The notes beneath the pieces are model-generated. The model ran no database searches, was not told where the DNA came from, and was given only the letters and a program-made list of their open reading frames with translations. From Wolbachia endosymbiont (group B) of Germaria angustata (GTDB lineage: Bacteria; Pseudomonadota; Alphaproteobacteria; Rickettsiales; Anaplasmataceae): a DNA stretch of 64,000 nt. The DNA lies in contig NZ_OZ034691.1 in the NCBI RefSeq assembly GCF_964026725.1, forward strand, positions 806,001-870,000, in the 5' to 3' direction. Numbering within the stretch: position 1 is the stretch's first letter; every line of letters begins with the position of its first letter. Below, in pieces: positions 47,661 through 56,716 of the stretch. Position numbers and translations under genes: made by a program.

Positions 47661-47780
47661 TTATGAACAGGTTCTAAGAGATAAGAAATATAAACTAAAA
47701 AGCCATTGGATGACAAAGTTAATGCTTTTTTAGTTTTAATGGTTTATATTTTATTTCTATAACAGTAAAGGAATATTAAA

Positions 47781-48386
47781 ATGGGAGATGTTTTTTCAAT
47801 GTCAATGGAATCTTCTAAAGACAATAAAGATAGAAATGAACAATTTCTTATGCAAGTAGCTGCTTGGTTGGTTGATAACACTAGCTTAACTTTTGATCAA
47901 ATAGCAAAATGTTGCAAGTTATCCCTTGAAAAAGTACAAGACATAGCTGATGAGGAAATAGAAGTTGAAAAGTATGACCCTATTATTTCTGAAATAATTA
48001 CTGAAAAAGAAATCGATAATTGCAAAAAAAATCCAAATCGTGTACCAAATTTGATTATAAAAAATATGAAAAAAAGGGCAAAGACGATTAGCTTTCTTGC
48101 CTTTGCTTCCACAGCAAGGCGTAGAGATAAACCTAATGCGGTTTATTATTTGGTAAAAAAATTTCCTATCTTGAACAATAATGTAATAGCTAAGCTAATT
48201 GGTACAACAAATTACACAGTTGAGCAGATAAGAGATAGATCTCATCATAACATACTCAATATCAAACCTCAAGATCCTGTACTACTTGGTTTATGTAGCC
48301 AGGAAAATTTAGAAGCGGAAGTAGAAAAAGCGAAAGTAGAAGAAGAGAAGAAACAAAGATTAAAAAATATAAATAATAGCTATTGA
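47781..48386 (+). CDS. trcR: Cell-cycle transcriptional regulator TrcR (DUF1013)
   Basis: A 201-residue protein of the alphaproteobacterial DUF1013 family. The region QVAAWLVDNTSLTFDQIAKC, then LEKVQDIADEEI, and DPIISEIITEKEIDNCKKNP match its N-terminal helix-turn-helix-like part; the second half FLAFASTARRRDKPNAVYYLVK and NNNVIAKLIGTTNYTVEQIRDR is a second conserved block that looks like another DNA-binding helix set. TrcR proteins are essential and link transcription to the cell cycle in related bacteria. AAAGGAATATTAAA precedes ATG 47781. Single gene. Confidence 0.88.
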   Translation: MGDVFSMSMESSKDNKDRNEQFLMQVAAWLVDNTSLTFDQIAKCCKLSLEKVQDIADEEIEVEKYDPIISEIITEKEIDNCKKNPNRVPNLIIKNMKKRAKTISFLAFASTARRRDKPNAVYYLVKKFPILNNNVIAKLIGTTNYTVEQIRDRSHHNILNIKPQDPVLLGLCSQENLEAEVEKAKVEEEKKQRLKNINNSY

Positions 48387-48579
48387 TGATTCTCAAATTC
48401 TTGTACTTTGTTAATATTAAATTGACTTGACTTGTTAGTTTTTATCAGTACAATGTAGTAAAGTATCTAGTTTAATAATAATTAAGTCTAAATACGCACT
48501 AAAAACTAGCTCAGCCTAATTTATTGTTTTATATTCACATTTTAGGTTAGTAAGCATCAATTAAAATTTTTGGAGGGTT

Positions 48580-49986
48580 ATGACAACAATCAATGAAGAT
48601 GTCTTAGCAAAAGGAGAGGTTGTAGGTCAACCTGAAAAAAGCGAACAAATTCATAATGCTGACGCAGTAAAACAAATGACCAGTGAAGATGGTAAAAAAC
48701 ACAAGAAAACATTGGACCTGAGCGAATTGAAAGAGAAAACAGCAGAAGAATTGTTAGAGCTAGCTGAAGAAAGAAAAATTTCAACTAGTGGTAAAGGCAA
48801 TGGCAGGATGCTAAAACAGGAAATGATATTCAGTTTAATGAAGAAAATGAGTGAAGAAGGAGGCATAACCACAGGAAGTGGAGTAGTGGAAATATTGCCT
48901 GATGGTTTTGGTTTCTTACGTTCATCAAGTGCAAATTATGCTCCAAGTACCGATGATGTTTATATTTCCAATGGCCAAATAAAGAAGTTTAATTTACGTA
49001 CAGGAGATATGGCATGTGGAGAAATAAGGCCACCTGGTGATAAGGAAAGATATTTTACTTTAACTAAGGTTCACAGTATAAACTCTACTGAAATCAGTGA
49101 ATTAAGAAAGTACGTACATTTTGATAATTTGCTTCCACTTTATCCTGAAAAAAGCCTCATCCTTGAAAACAACAGTAGCGGAGATAATAAAAAAGATATA
49201 AACATGCGTGCTGTAGATATAGTTACACCTCTTGGAAAAGGACAAAGAGCATTGATAGTTGCTCCACCTCGTACAGGAAAAACGATATTGCTTCAGCAAA
49301 TGGCTCACTCTATAGCTACAAATCATCCTAAAATAGAACTAATAGTATTACTTATAGATGAAAGACCCGAAGAGGTGACAGATATGATACGCTCTGTAAA
49401 GGGTGAAGTGGTAAGCTCTACATTTGATGAACCTGCCTACCGTCATGTCCAACTTGCTGAAATAGTAATAGAAAAAGCTAAAAGAATGGTTGAACACAAA
49501 AAAGATGTAGTGATTTTGCTTGATTCTATAACTCGCCTTGCACGTGCTTATAATGCAGTCATTCCTTCGTCTGGAAAGGTTCTAACCGGTGGTGTAGATT
49601 CAAATGCGCTGCAAAGACCAAAACGCTTTTTTGGAGCAGCTCGTAATATTGAAAATGGTGGTTCTTTGACAATCATCGCTACAGCCCTTATAGAAACTGG
49701 TTCAAAAATGGATGATGTTATTTTTGAAGAGTTTAAAGGCACAGGTAATGCTGAAATTATACTAGATAGAAAACTTGCTGATAAACGTATATTCCCTGCT
49801 ATTGATATTACAAAATCCGGAACAAGGAAGGAAGAACTATTAGTTGATAAGGCCATACTAAATAAAATATGGGTATTGCGTAGGATACTTAACCCTATGG
49901 GATCTGTTGAAGCAATGGAGTTTTTACGTGACAAACTACTTTTAACAAAGAGCAATGCTGACTTTTTTAACTCCATGAATCACTAA
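48580..49986 (+). CDS. rho: Transcription termination factor Rho
   Basis: Rho is the hexameric RNA helicase that ends transcription. The 468-residue length includes an N-terminal extension of about 45 residues (Lys/Glu-rich) before the Rho-N domain ([20 protein letters not shown]). RNA-binding OB fold: [20 protein letters not shown]. The ATPase core carries PPRTGKT at about 229-235, [26 protein letters not shown] and the R-loop region [17 protein letters not shown]. Strong TGGAGGG before ATG 48580. With few clear intrinsic terminators in this window, Rho is probably a main route of termination. Confidence 0.97.
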   Translation: MTTINEDVLAKGEVVGQPEKSEQIHNADAVKQMTSEDGKKHKKTLDLSELKEKTAEELLELAEERKISTSGKGNGRMLKQEMIFSLMKKMSEEGGITTGSGVVEILPDGFGFLRSSSANYAPSTDDVYISNGQIKKFNLRTGDMACGEIRPPGDKERYFTLTKVHSINSTEISELRKYVHFDNLLPLYPEKSLILENNSSGDNKKDINMRAVDIVTPLGKGQRALIVAPPRTGKTILLQQMAHSIATNHPKIELIVLLIDERPEEVTDMIRSVKGEVVSSTFDEPAYRHVQLAEIVIEKAKRMVEHKKDVVILLDSITRLARAYNAVIPSSGKVLTGGVDSNALQRPKRFFGAARNIENGGSLTIIATALIETGSKMDDVIFEEFKGTGNAEIILDRKLADKRIFPAIDITKSGTRKEELLVDKAILNKIWVLRRILNPMGSVEAMEFLRDKLLLTKSNADFFNSMNH

Positions 49987-50154
49987 AAGTAAGCCAATTC
50001 TGATGGAGCAAAAAAGCAAAGCTCTCTTATAGCTAAAATAATTTGGATTTATCAAAATATATTAAGCTGGCAATCTACCTTAAGTTGCTATTCCAACTTA
50101 TAGCACTGATTTTGATCAAAAATTTTATGTAGTCAGTTTATTTACAATCGATTT

Positions 50155-50233
50155 TCCAGTGTCAGCCACTTAGATGACATCTTTTTGACTCTTAATATTA
50201 ATATCAATTGTGTACACCAGTGTTGAAATGACA
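50155..50233. repeat. Degenerate palindromic element
   Basis: CCAGTGTCAGCCACTTAGAT then GACA at 50155-50178 and, reversed, ACCAGTGTTGAAATGACAC to 50234 are the right-hand end of the TGTCAT..ATGACA elements and a second arm; the left half is lost. It sits in the 267-bp space between rho and guaB, which converge. Confidence 0.5.
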
Positions 50234-50253
50234 CACTCAAAAGGGGATTATAT

Positions 50254-51741
50254 TTACTCTGAATCAGATGATAAATTAGATGCTTGGTAAGCGTAATTTG
50301 GAGCTTCCTGTGTAATGATTATATCATGAGCATGACTTTCTCTTAACCCTGATGAAGTAATAGTGACAAATTTGCAGTTTTTTTTCATCTCTTCTATATT
50401 ACGGTTGCCAGTGTAACCCATTGCAGCTTGCAACCCACCAATTAACTGACAGATCACTCCTGAAGCTGGACCTTTAAAAGGAACTCTTGCTTCTACTCCT
50501 TGTGGGACTAAATCAAGTTTTGAATCTTGAAAATAACGGCTAGCTGACCCTCGTTTCATTGCACTAATAGATCCCATTCCTCGATATTCCTTATATGCTC
50601 TACCCTTATACATGATAATCTCACCTGGGCTTTCCTCAGTACCAGCAAAGATTGAACCTATCATCACAGTATCAGCACCAGCTGCAATAGCTTTTGCAAC
50701 ATCTCCCGAATATTTTATTCCACCATCAGCAATTAGTCTGACGTTTTTTGCTCTACACACCTCTGCAATATTCTTGATCGCAGAGAATTGTGGCATACCA
50801 ACGCCTGTAACTATTCTGGTAGTACAAATTGATCCTGGCCCTATTCCAACTTTCACTGCATCAACACCAGCATCAATCAACGCTTCAGCAGCCTCTGTTG
50901 TTGTGATATTTCCGCCGATTAATTGAGTATTCGGGTACATCTTTTTTATTTCCTTAATAGTGCTGATAACGTTCTGGGAATGACCGTGAGCGGTATCTAC
51001 AATAACCACATCAACTTCTTCTTCGACCAAAGCTTCACATCTTTCTATACCATCTTTTTTACCAGTACCAATTGCAGCGGCAACTCTGAGTCGACCTTTA
51101 CTGTCTTTACATGAATTTGGATATCTATTGTATTTTTCGATGTCTTTAACTGTGATTAGACCTATGCAACAAGAATTTTCATCAACAACCAAAAGCTTCT
51201 CTATTCTATTTGCATGCAACAATTTCATTGCTGAGGCGCTGTTTACTGCCTGCTCTCGCACTGTTACTAACTTATCTTTTGTCATTACCTCGGAAACTTT
51301 TATATTCATGTTCTGGTCTTCAATAAACCTCACATCTCGATTAGTTAAAATTCCCACTAACTTGCGTTGATCAACTACAGGAATGCCGGAATAATTATAC
51401 TCTCTCATTAATGAAACTGCTTCTGCAACCGTTTTATCTGGGGAAATTGTAATTGGGTTATACACGATCCAGCTTTCATATTTTTTCACCCTTCTTACTT
51501 CTAACACTTGTTCATCTATTGATAAATTCTTATGTATGCAACCTATTCCACCATGTTGGGCAATAGCTATTGCAAAGCCTGATTCAGTGACAGTGTCCAT
51601 TGCAGAGGATATGAGAGGGATATTTAGTTCTATATTATTTGTTAGATAAGTTCTTGTGTCTGCATCACGAGGCAATACATCAGAATAGGCCGGTAAGAGA
51701 AGTACATCGTCAAACGAATAACAAGCTTCCATTTTCTTCAT
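50254..51741 (-). CDS. guaB: IMP dehydrogenase
   Basis: GuaB oxidises IMP to XMP, the rate-limiting step toward GMP; guaA completes it. The 495-residue product begins SFDDVLLLPAYSDVLPRDAD, has two CBS domains (about residues 90-205) inserted in the TIM barrel, the catalytic Cys in GPGSICTTR near 304, and the mobile-flap arginine and tyrosine in RGMGSISAMKRGSASRYFQ. C-terminal GVICQLIGGLQAAMGYTG is intact. Normal length. Start ATG 51741 with a second in-frame ATG three codons later. Confidence 0.97.
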   Translation of the reverse strand: MKKMEACYSFDDVLLLPAYSDVLPRDADTRTYLTNNIELNIPLISSAMDTVTESGFAIAIAQHGGIGCIHKNLSIDEQVLEVRRVKKYESWIVYNPITISPDKTVAEAVSLMREYNYSGIPVVDQRKLVGILTNRDVRFIEDQNMNIKVSEVMTKDKLVTVREQAVNSASAMKLLHANRIEKLLVVDENSCCIGLITVKDIEKYNRYPNSCKDSKGRLRVAAAIGTGKKDGIERCEALVEEEVDVVIVDTAHGHSQNVISTIKEIKKMYPNTQLIGGNITTTEAAEALIDAGVDAVKVGIGPGSICTTRIVTGVGMPQFSAIKNIAEVCRAKNVRLIADGGIKYSGDVAKAIAAGADTVMIGSIFAGTEESPGEIIMYKGRAYKEYRGMGSISAMKRGSASRYFQDSKLDLVPQGVEARVPFKGPASGVICQLIGGLQAAMGYTGNRNIEEMKKNCKFVTITSSGLRESHAHDIIITQEAPNYAYQASNLSSDSE

Positions 51742-51864
51742 ATGCTTTATTTAAAGCTTATACGCCAATTAATGAAATTGCAATAGAGCTTTTGCAAAAT
51801 TAGCCTGGCTCCAGCTATTTTTAGATCAAAATAGGATAGAAGAGGGATGTAGCTCCTAATATAT

Positions 51865-52659
51865 TTATCGCAAAATCACATTATTTGCTAGCAAACAGAA
51901 CTGCTCAATAGTTAAGCTTTCTGGACGTTCGTCTCCACTCAGTTTAGCATTCTCAAGAATAGTTGAGACATCACTAGTTATACTTTGCAAGCTATTTCTC
52001 AGCATCTTTCTTCTTTGAGCGAACACAGCACGTGTTAGCTTTGTTAAGGTTTCTAGATTTACTGCAAATCTTGGAGTGGGTAAAGGTTTTACTGTAATTA
52101 CTGAAGAATATACTTTTGGTCTTGGAAAAAATTCCTTAGGTTCAATATCAAATTCCTTTTTTATGTCGCATAGTAACTGGCTTAGCACTGATAGGGAACC
52201 ATAATCTTTAGAATTAGGTTCTGCTGTAATACGCTCTGCTACCTCCTTTTGGAACATTAACGTCAAATTCGTAAAAAATTTTATATTATTTAACCACTTT
52301 AAAAATAACGCTACTGAGATATTGTAAGGCAAGTTAGCAATGACTTTGACTGGACATTCTACCAGCTCTTTTTCTACAACATTAAGTGCATCTGCTTCTA
52401 TAATTCTATATTTTCCCTGATGCTCATTTAGCAATTGTTCGTGATGTTTCACTAAACTACTATCTTTTTCTATAGAAAGTAGAAACTTTGGATTATACGC
52501 CAATATTTCTCTTGTTAACGCACCATACCCAGGACCAATTTCAATAACATTAAAATCTTTCAGGCTACCAGCTAAGGCAACTATTCTTTTTGTTATCTCA
52601 TTCGATAAAATAAAATTTTGCCCTAGACTCTTTTTTGGCTTCAGTGAAAATTTTTTCAT
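51865..52659 (-). CDS. rsmA: 16S rRNA dimethyladenosine transferase
   Basis: RsmA (KsgA) dimethylates two adjacent adenosines in helix 45 of 16S rRNA during 30S biogenesis. The 264-residue protein has PKKSLGQNFILS, the SAM motif VIEIGPGYGALT at about 38-49, the acidic motif IEKDSSL, and the catalytic NLPYNIS, followed by LMFQKEVAERITAEPNSKDY and a C-terminal domain with AQRRKMLRNSL. Length is normal. Next to it, in the opposite direction, stand tRNA-Thr and tpiA. Confidence 0.96.
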   Translation of the reverse strand: MKKFSLKPKKSLGQNFILSNEITKRIVALAGSLKDFNVIEIGPGYGALTREILAYNPKFLLSIEKDSSLVKHHEQLLNEHQGKYRIIEADALNVVEKELVECPVKVIANLPYNISVALFLKWLNNIKFFTNLTLMFQKEVAERITAEPNSKDYGSLSVLSQLLCDIKKEFDIEPKEFFPRPKVYSSVITVKPLPTPRFAVNLETLTKLTRAVFAQRRKMLRNSLQSITSDVSTILENAKLSGDERPESLTIEQFCLLANNVILR

Positions 52660-52736
52660 ATGATCTTAGTATGCAGTATTTTAAAAATTAGTTGACGAAA
52701 ATTCATCAATAATTGTATATTGTTAGTGTATTTAAT

Positions 52737-52809
<73 letters not shown>

Positions 52810-52833
52810 TTCTCATTCATATAAGAAAAATTG

Positions 52834-53556
52834 ATGTCTTTTTTAATAGTAGCAAATTGGAAAATGAATGGAACACGTTCTTCATTTGTTGACTTTATAG
52901 GCAAACTTAACAACAAGAGCAACGAAATTACCTCTAAATTAGTAATTTGCCCTCCTTTTACATCATTTCCAAGCAGTATAGGGTTGAACAATAATATTAA
53001 AATAGGAGGACAGAATTGCCATCATAAAGAGTTCGGTTCTTACACAGGTGAAATTAGTGCAGGAATGTTGAAGGAACTAGGATGTAGTTACGTAATACTT
53101 GGACATTCTGAAAGGGCTCATGAAAAAGATAGTGAAATAAAACTTAAATCGAAAACAGCAATAGAATCAGGATTACACCCAATCATCTGTGTAGGTGAAA
53201 ATTCAGAAGATTATAAAAATAAAAAAACAAAAGAAGTAATAGAATATCAATGCAAAAACCGTTTGCCAACACAAGGTGAATATACCATAGCATACGAACC
53301 GATATGGGCAATAGGAACAGGAAATGTGCCAAATAATGACGCAATTGCTGAGGTGATAGAGATAATAAAATTGTGTACTGGTAAAAAACACATTATATAT
53401 GGTGGCTCAGTCAACTCAGAAAATATAGGAAACTTGCTCAGTATTCCAAATCTATTGGGAGTTTTAATTGGTAGTGCAAGCTTAGATTTTGATCACTTTT
53501 ATCAAATTATACAACAAGTCGAGAAAAATTTTCTCTTAATTAATTCTAAAGGATAA
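52834..53556 (+). CDS. tpiA: Triosephosphate isomerase
   Basis: TpiA interconverts dihydroxyacetone phosphate and glyceraldehyde 3-phosphate. ATG 52834 gives 240 residues; NWKMNG at 8-13 (catalytic Lys10), the catalytic-His motif LGHSERA, the catalytic-Glu loop [11 protein letters not shown] and the C-terminal phosphate loop [10 protein letters not shown] are all present, as is [10 protein letters not shown]. Slightly shorter than the usual 250 because surface loops are reduced. A TTG three bases earlier is possible. Directly follows tRNA-Thr. Confidence 0.97.
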   Translation: MSFLIVANWKMNGTRSSFVDFIGKLNNKSNEITSKLVICPPFTSFPSSIGLNNNIKIGGQNCHHKEFGSYTGEISAGMLKELGCSYVILGHSERAHEKDSEIKLKSKTAIESGLHPIICVGENSEDYKNKKTKEVIEYQCKNRLPTQGEYTIAYEPIWAIGTGNVPNNDAIAEVIEIIKLCTGKKHIIYGGSVNSENIGNLLSIPNLLGVLIGSASLDFDHFYQIIQQVEKNFLLINSKG

Positions 53557-53693
53557 ATACTCTTATTGTCATGGCAAGGGAGTTGGCAAAATGTGTCAAG
53601 GAGTTTTCTATTGGCTAAGGTTGTGACAATAAAGTTAAGCACTGCCAAAAACTATGGAAGAAGTCATTATAATTTGTATTATATCTTTATAAA

Positions 53694-55226
53694 ATGGTTC
53701 GCATAAGTTATCTAGAAGTGCAACTAAACAAATACAAAAATCAAAGTGTTGCGGTTTTCGGCCTTGGTAAAACTGGTTTGTCCGTTATTAATGCTCTAAC
53801 AAAAAGCAGTGCAAAAATATATGCATGGGATGATAATAAAGAGCAAATAGCAAATGCAAAAAAGATATATAAAGAGTGTAACTTTACTCATCCCAATGAG
53901 TATAATTGGCATGAGATAAGCACACTAATTTTGAGCCCTGGAGTGCCAATACCAACGCATTGGGTAGTAAAACTTGCAAGAAGCTTTGACTGCAAAATAA
54001 AATCAGACATTGAGCTATTTCTTGAAACTAAAACTACAAGCCAGAAGGTTGTAGGCATCACCGGAACAAATGGCAAATCAACCACCACGTCACTAATAGG
54101 GCACATATTAAAATCCACAGGGAAAAAAGTAGCTATTGGCGGGAATTTAGGTGTGCCTATTTTGGATTTAGAAAGAGATGCAGAAATTTATGTAATTGAA
54201 TTCTCCTCTTTTCAATTGGAGCTAATAAATAAAATTAATGTAGACATTTCTGTATTGCTCAACATCACACCAGACCACATAGATAGACATGGAAGTATGA
54301 ATAACTACATAGCAACTAAATTAAAACTGATAAACAGTAGCAAGATTGCCGTGATAGGATGTGATAACAAAATTACCGCTGATGTATTTAATAAATTCAC
54401 TGGGAACAAAATTCCAATTTCAGTAACATATTCCCTGGTGTCATTCCAGCGCATGACCAGAAAAGAAAAACCATTGCCAACTACTCAGATGACAGAGGGT
54501 AGTGCAAGAGATCTAATATCATTGGCAGATAACAATTTGCTTGATTATAGTGAACAGATTACTGTTATAGATCGAAATTATCTGGATCCCAGTGTCAGCT
54601 ACTTGGATGACAAAAGGAGTGCTGAGATTCAGGAGATCTCGCTAAAACTAGAGAATCACAACTTATCAATGAGTGATATGAAAGTAAACCTAGTATCCAA
54701 TGTAGAAAATATAGTAGCTGCACACGCTGTGTGCAAGTTACTTGGAGTAGATAGCAGCACTATTGTCAATGAAATCAAATCCTTTCCAGGGCTAAGACAC
54801 AGAAATGAATTTCTTGGCAAAATACATAATGTACTTTTTATCAACGATAGCAAAGCAACCAATGCAGAATCGACCGAAAAGGCAATTTTATCTTATAAAA
54901 ACATATATTGGATTGTTGGCGGAAAAAGCAAAAAAGGTGGAATAGAATCATTAAGCAAGCATTTCACCAAGATTAGAAAAGCTTTTCTTATTGGAGAATC
55001 AACTGAAGTTTTTGCAAACATTATGGAGAACAAAATAGATTATATGAAGTGCTATAATCTAGAAAACGCATTTAAACTGGCTTTTGAAGAGGCCATAAAT
55101 AGCAAAGAAGAAGTAGCGATATTACTTTCTCCTGCATGTTCTTCTTTTGATCAGTGGAAAAATTTTGAAGAGCGCGGTGAAGCATTTTGCAGAATGTTTG
55201 AAAATCTCAGGTATAATTATATGTGA
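53694..55226 (+). CDS. murD: UDP-N-acetylmuramoyl-alanine-D-glutamate ligase
   Basis: MurD adds D-Glu to UDP-MurNAc-L-Ala in peptidoglycan precursor synthesis. The product has 510 residues against about 450 usual. N-terminal Rossmann domain with VAVFGLGKTGLS, ATP-binding ITGTNGKSTTT at about 122-131, FSSFQLE, LNITPDHIDRHGSM, and the C-terminal FINDSKATNAESTEKA and SPACSSFDQWKNFEERGEAF. The excess length is explained by a palindromic repeat of 174 bp inserted in frame at residues 249-306, in a surface loop between the central-domain strands. The frame remains open on both sides, so the enzyme may still work. COQ9 gene follows 18 bases later. Confidence 0.95.
   Translation: MVRISYLEVQLNKYKNQSVAVFGLGKTGLSVINALTKSSAKIYAWDDNKEQIANAKKIYKECNFTHPNEYNWHEISTLILSPGVPIPTHWVVKLARSFDCKIKSDIELFLETKTTSQKVVGITGTNGKSTTTSLIGHILKSTGKKVAIGGNLGVPILDLERDAEIYVIEFSSFQLELINKINVDISVLLNITPDHIDRHGSMNNYIATKLKLINSSKIAVIGCDNKITADVFNKFTGNKIPISVTYSLVSFQRMTRKEKPLPTTQMTEGSARDLISLADNNLLDYSEQITVIDRNYLDPSVSYLDDKRSAEIQEISLKLENHNLSMSDMKVNLVSNVENIVAAHAVCKLLGVDSSTIVNEIKSFPGLRHRNEFLGKIHNVLFINDSKATNAESTEKAILSYKNIYWIVGGKSKKGGIESLSKHFTKIRKAFLIGESTEVFANIMENKIDYMKCYNLENAFKLAFEEAINSKEEVAILLSPACSSFDQWKNFEERGEAFCRMFENLRYNYM
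54439..54612 (+). repeat. Palindromic element inside murD
   Basis: Starts TGTCATTCCAGCGC, ends CTGGATCCCAGTGTCAGCTA then CTTGGATGACA. It is exactly 174 bp (58 codons), keeps the murD frame, and its ends match the elements at 12321 and 60835. The encoded part (VSFQRMTRK.. to ..YLDDK) has no counterpart in MurD enzymes that I know. Confidence 0.85.
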
Positions 55227-55244
55227 TGTTTAGTATAATATTGT

Positions 55245-55835
55245 ATGGAACAAAAGTTAATAGTAGATGAGCTGATTAAGGTTATTCCATTTGAAGGAAT
55301 AAGTGATGCAACCTTATTGAAAGTGTGCACGAACCTTAACCTAGCCAATAGTTTTTGTAAATTTCAAAATGGAATATATAGTGCTTTGGAGTACATAGCA
55401 GAGGACTTAAATAGCTCAATGGAAACTGAACTTTGGAATTCCAATTTAGAAGATATTAAGGTAAGAGAGCGGATAAAGTTAGCTGTCCAAATACGCCTTT
55501 CAAACTATGCTAAGTTACAAAATTACAGAGAGTTTTTAAAAAATGTTTTATCATTCTCTATATTACCCAAAAATACATATTTTTCTAGTAAACTCTTGTA
55601 CAGAACTGTTAGCGCGATTTGGTATGGCATTCATGATCAATCAACAGATTTTAACTACTATACAAAAAGAGCAATATTAGCTGGAGTGTACTTAAGTACG
55701 ATACTTTTTTTTATCAATGATTATTCAGAAGATTTTGTAGATACCCTGTCGTTTCTTGACAAACGTATCAACAATGTCATGACATTTCAAAAGTTTAAAA
55801 CCCGTTTGAATAGAATGGTAAGAAACTTCTTATAG
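55245..55835 (+). CDS. COQ9-family ubiquinone biosynthesis protein
   Basis: A 196-residue helical protein. The C-terminal half shows the COQ9 signature: SAIWYGIHDQSTDFNYYTKR, AILAGVYLSTILFFINDYSE and FLDKRINNVM. COQ9 binds lipid intermediates and supports the COQ7 hydroxylase step in mitochondria; alphaproteobacterial members are assumed to do the same. The N-terminal half is the helix bundle. It follows murD by 18 bases in the same direction. Together with ubiD and the prenyl synthase it supports an active ubiquinone route. Confidence 0.85.
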   Translation: MEQKLIVDELIKVIPFEGISDATLLKVCTNLNLANSFCKFQNGIYSALEYIAEDLNSSMETELWNSNLEDIKVRERIKLAVQIRLSNYAKLQNYREFLKNVLSFSILPKNTYFSSKLLYRTVSAIWYGIHDQSTDFNYYTKRAILAGVYLSTILFFINDYSEDFVDTLSFLDKRINNVMTFQKFKTRLNRMVRNFL

Positions 55836-56192
55836 CCTCTTTACTTATACGAGTTACTCGTATTTATACCTAAAGCTGCCTTGATTTTTATGTTAAGATA
55901 ATTGAACATCCACTAACAGTGAGCTTAACAAAGAACTTGATTGAAAGCAATACATTAGAAAGTAGTTTTGCTGGAAACTTGAAGTAGACAGAATTGATAC
56001 ACATAAAGCTGATCCATGTACAAAAGTATCTGTTCAGATACACGACTAATGCTGTGTGATCCATAGAGGTTATTACAATAAGAATGTAAGATCAAATAGA
56101 AATTTGGATTTGCAGTAGTTTATAGACCTTATTACAATTGCAAAGGATAAATTAGTTAATCTAGGGTTAAACTACGTCTGAGTTGGATAAAA

Positions 56193-56378
56193 CTATACAA
56201 AATGACTACTTTTAGCAGCAAACATTAGAGCAGTTTTTTCATAGTCAAAATGAGGTAGACTAAGAGTACTAACTACATAATTAACACCTGCGTTTGCTAT
56301 TTCTACTAAGTATTTTACTACATCCAAGTGACCTGCTTGAGCAGCATCAAGTAAAAAGAGTGGAGCAACTATCTCCAT
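56193..56378 (-). pseudogene. Ankyrin-repeat relic
   Basis: A 61-codon frame whose product carries about one and a half repeats: PLFLLDAAQAGHLDVVKYLV and then, after a spacer, KTALMFAAKSSHFV. The first repeat lacks the usual TPLHxA and the ends are abrupt; no ribosome-binding site. It lies antisense upstream of the ankyrin-AAA gene and is probably the debris of another ankyrin gene. Confidence 0.55.
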
Positions 56379-56433
56379 GAGGCTTCTTTTGCCTTTTTTT
56401 GCTTGCTTAATATTTATAGCTAAAGCTTCAGGG

Positions 56434-56574
56434 TGTCATTTCAGTGCGTGACGCAGAGATGTACGGAGATTGAAGATCAGTGCTTGACACTAAAATCCAG
56501 AAATTTTTTGAGAACAAAAGTTATGCTAAGTTTTTGTTGGTAAGAAAGGCTGGTGTCTGGGCACTGGGATGACA
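56434..56574 (+). repeat. Palindromic element
   Basis: Begins TGTCATTTCAGTGCGTGAC and ends GGGCACTGGGATGACA; 141 bp with a diverged middle. Same family as the copies at 12321 and 54439. Confidence 0.65.
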
Positions 56575-56716
56575 GTAGTGTGAGATGGGGCTACTTGGAT
56601 GATAGGACCTAATTTGCTATTCACAATCCAATTATTACCTTGTTTCAAATAAATATTGAATTTTTATTTTAATTATATAATAATTAAATATATCATTTAA
56701 GATTAAAGATGAGATT

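Larger units (their letters stand above)
46837..47674 (+). mobile_element. IS5-family insertion sequence, defective copy 2
   Basis: An 838-bp relative of the element at 27124-27975, on the opposite strand, with terminal repeats GAGCCTGTAAGTGATC and (reversed) GAACCTGTTCATAATC, and a TAA duplication at 46834-46836 and 47675-47677. The first frame is intact here, but small deletions in the second (near 47497 and 47510) break the DDE domain. It lies between ppiD-like and trcR genes and interrupts neither. Confidence 0.87.
55836..56716. other. Gene-poor region with relics and repeats
   Basis: About 880 bp without an intact gene. It holds a 16-bp palindrome GTATCTGTTCAGATAC (56026-56041) that matches the ends of the element at 60151, an ankyrin relic (56193-56378, minus) and a palindromic element (56434-56574). 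The last 70 bp are AT-rich and lead into the ankyrin-AAA gene. Confidence 0.5.

Noticed and set aside
49548..49976. 142-codon minus-strand ORF within rho
   Set aside because: Antisense to the conserved ATPase core of rho; no start signal.
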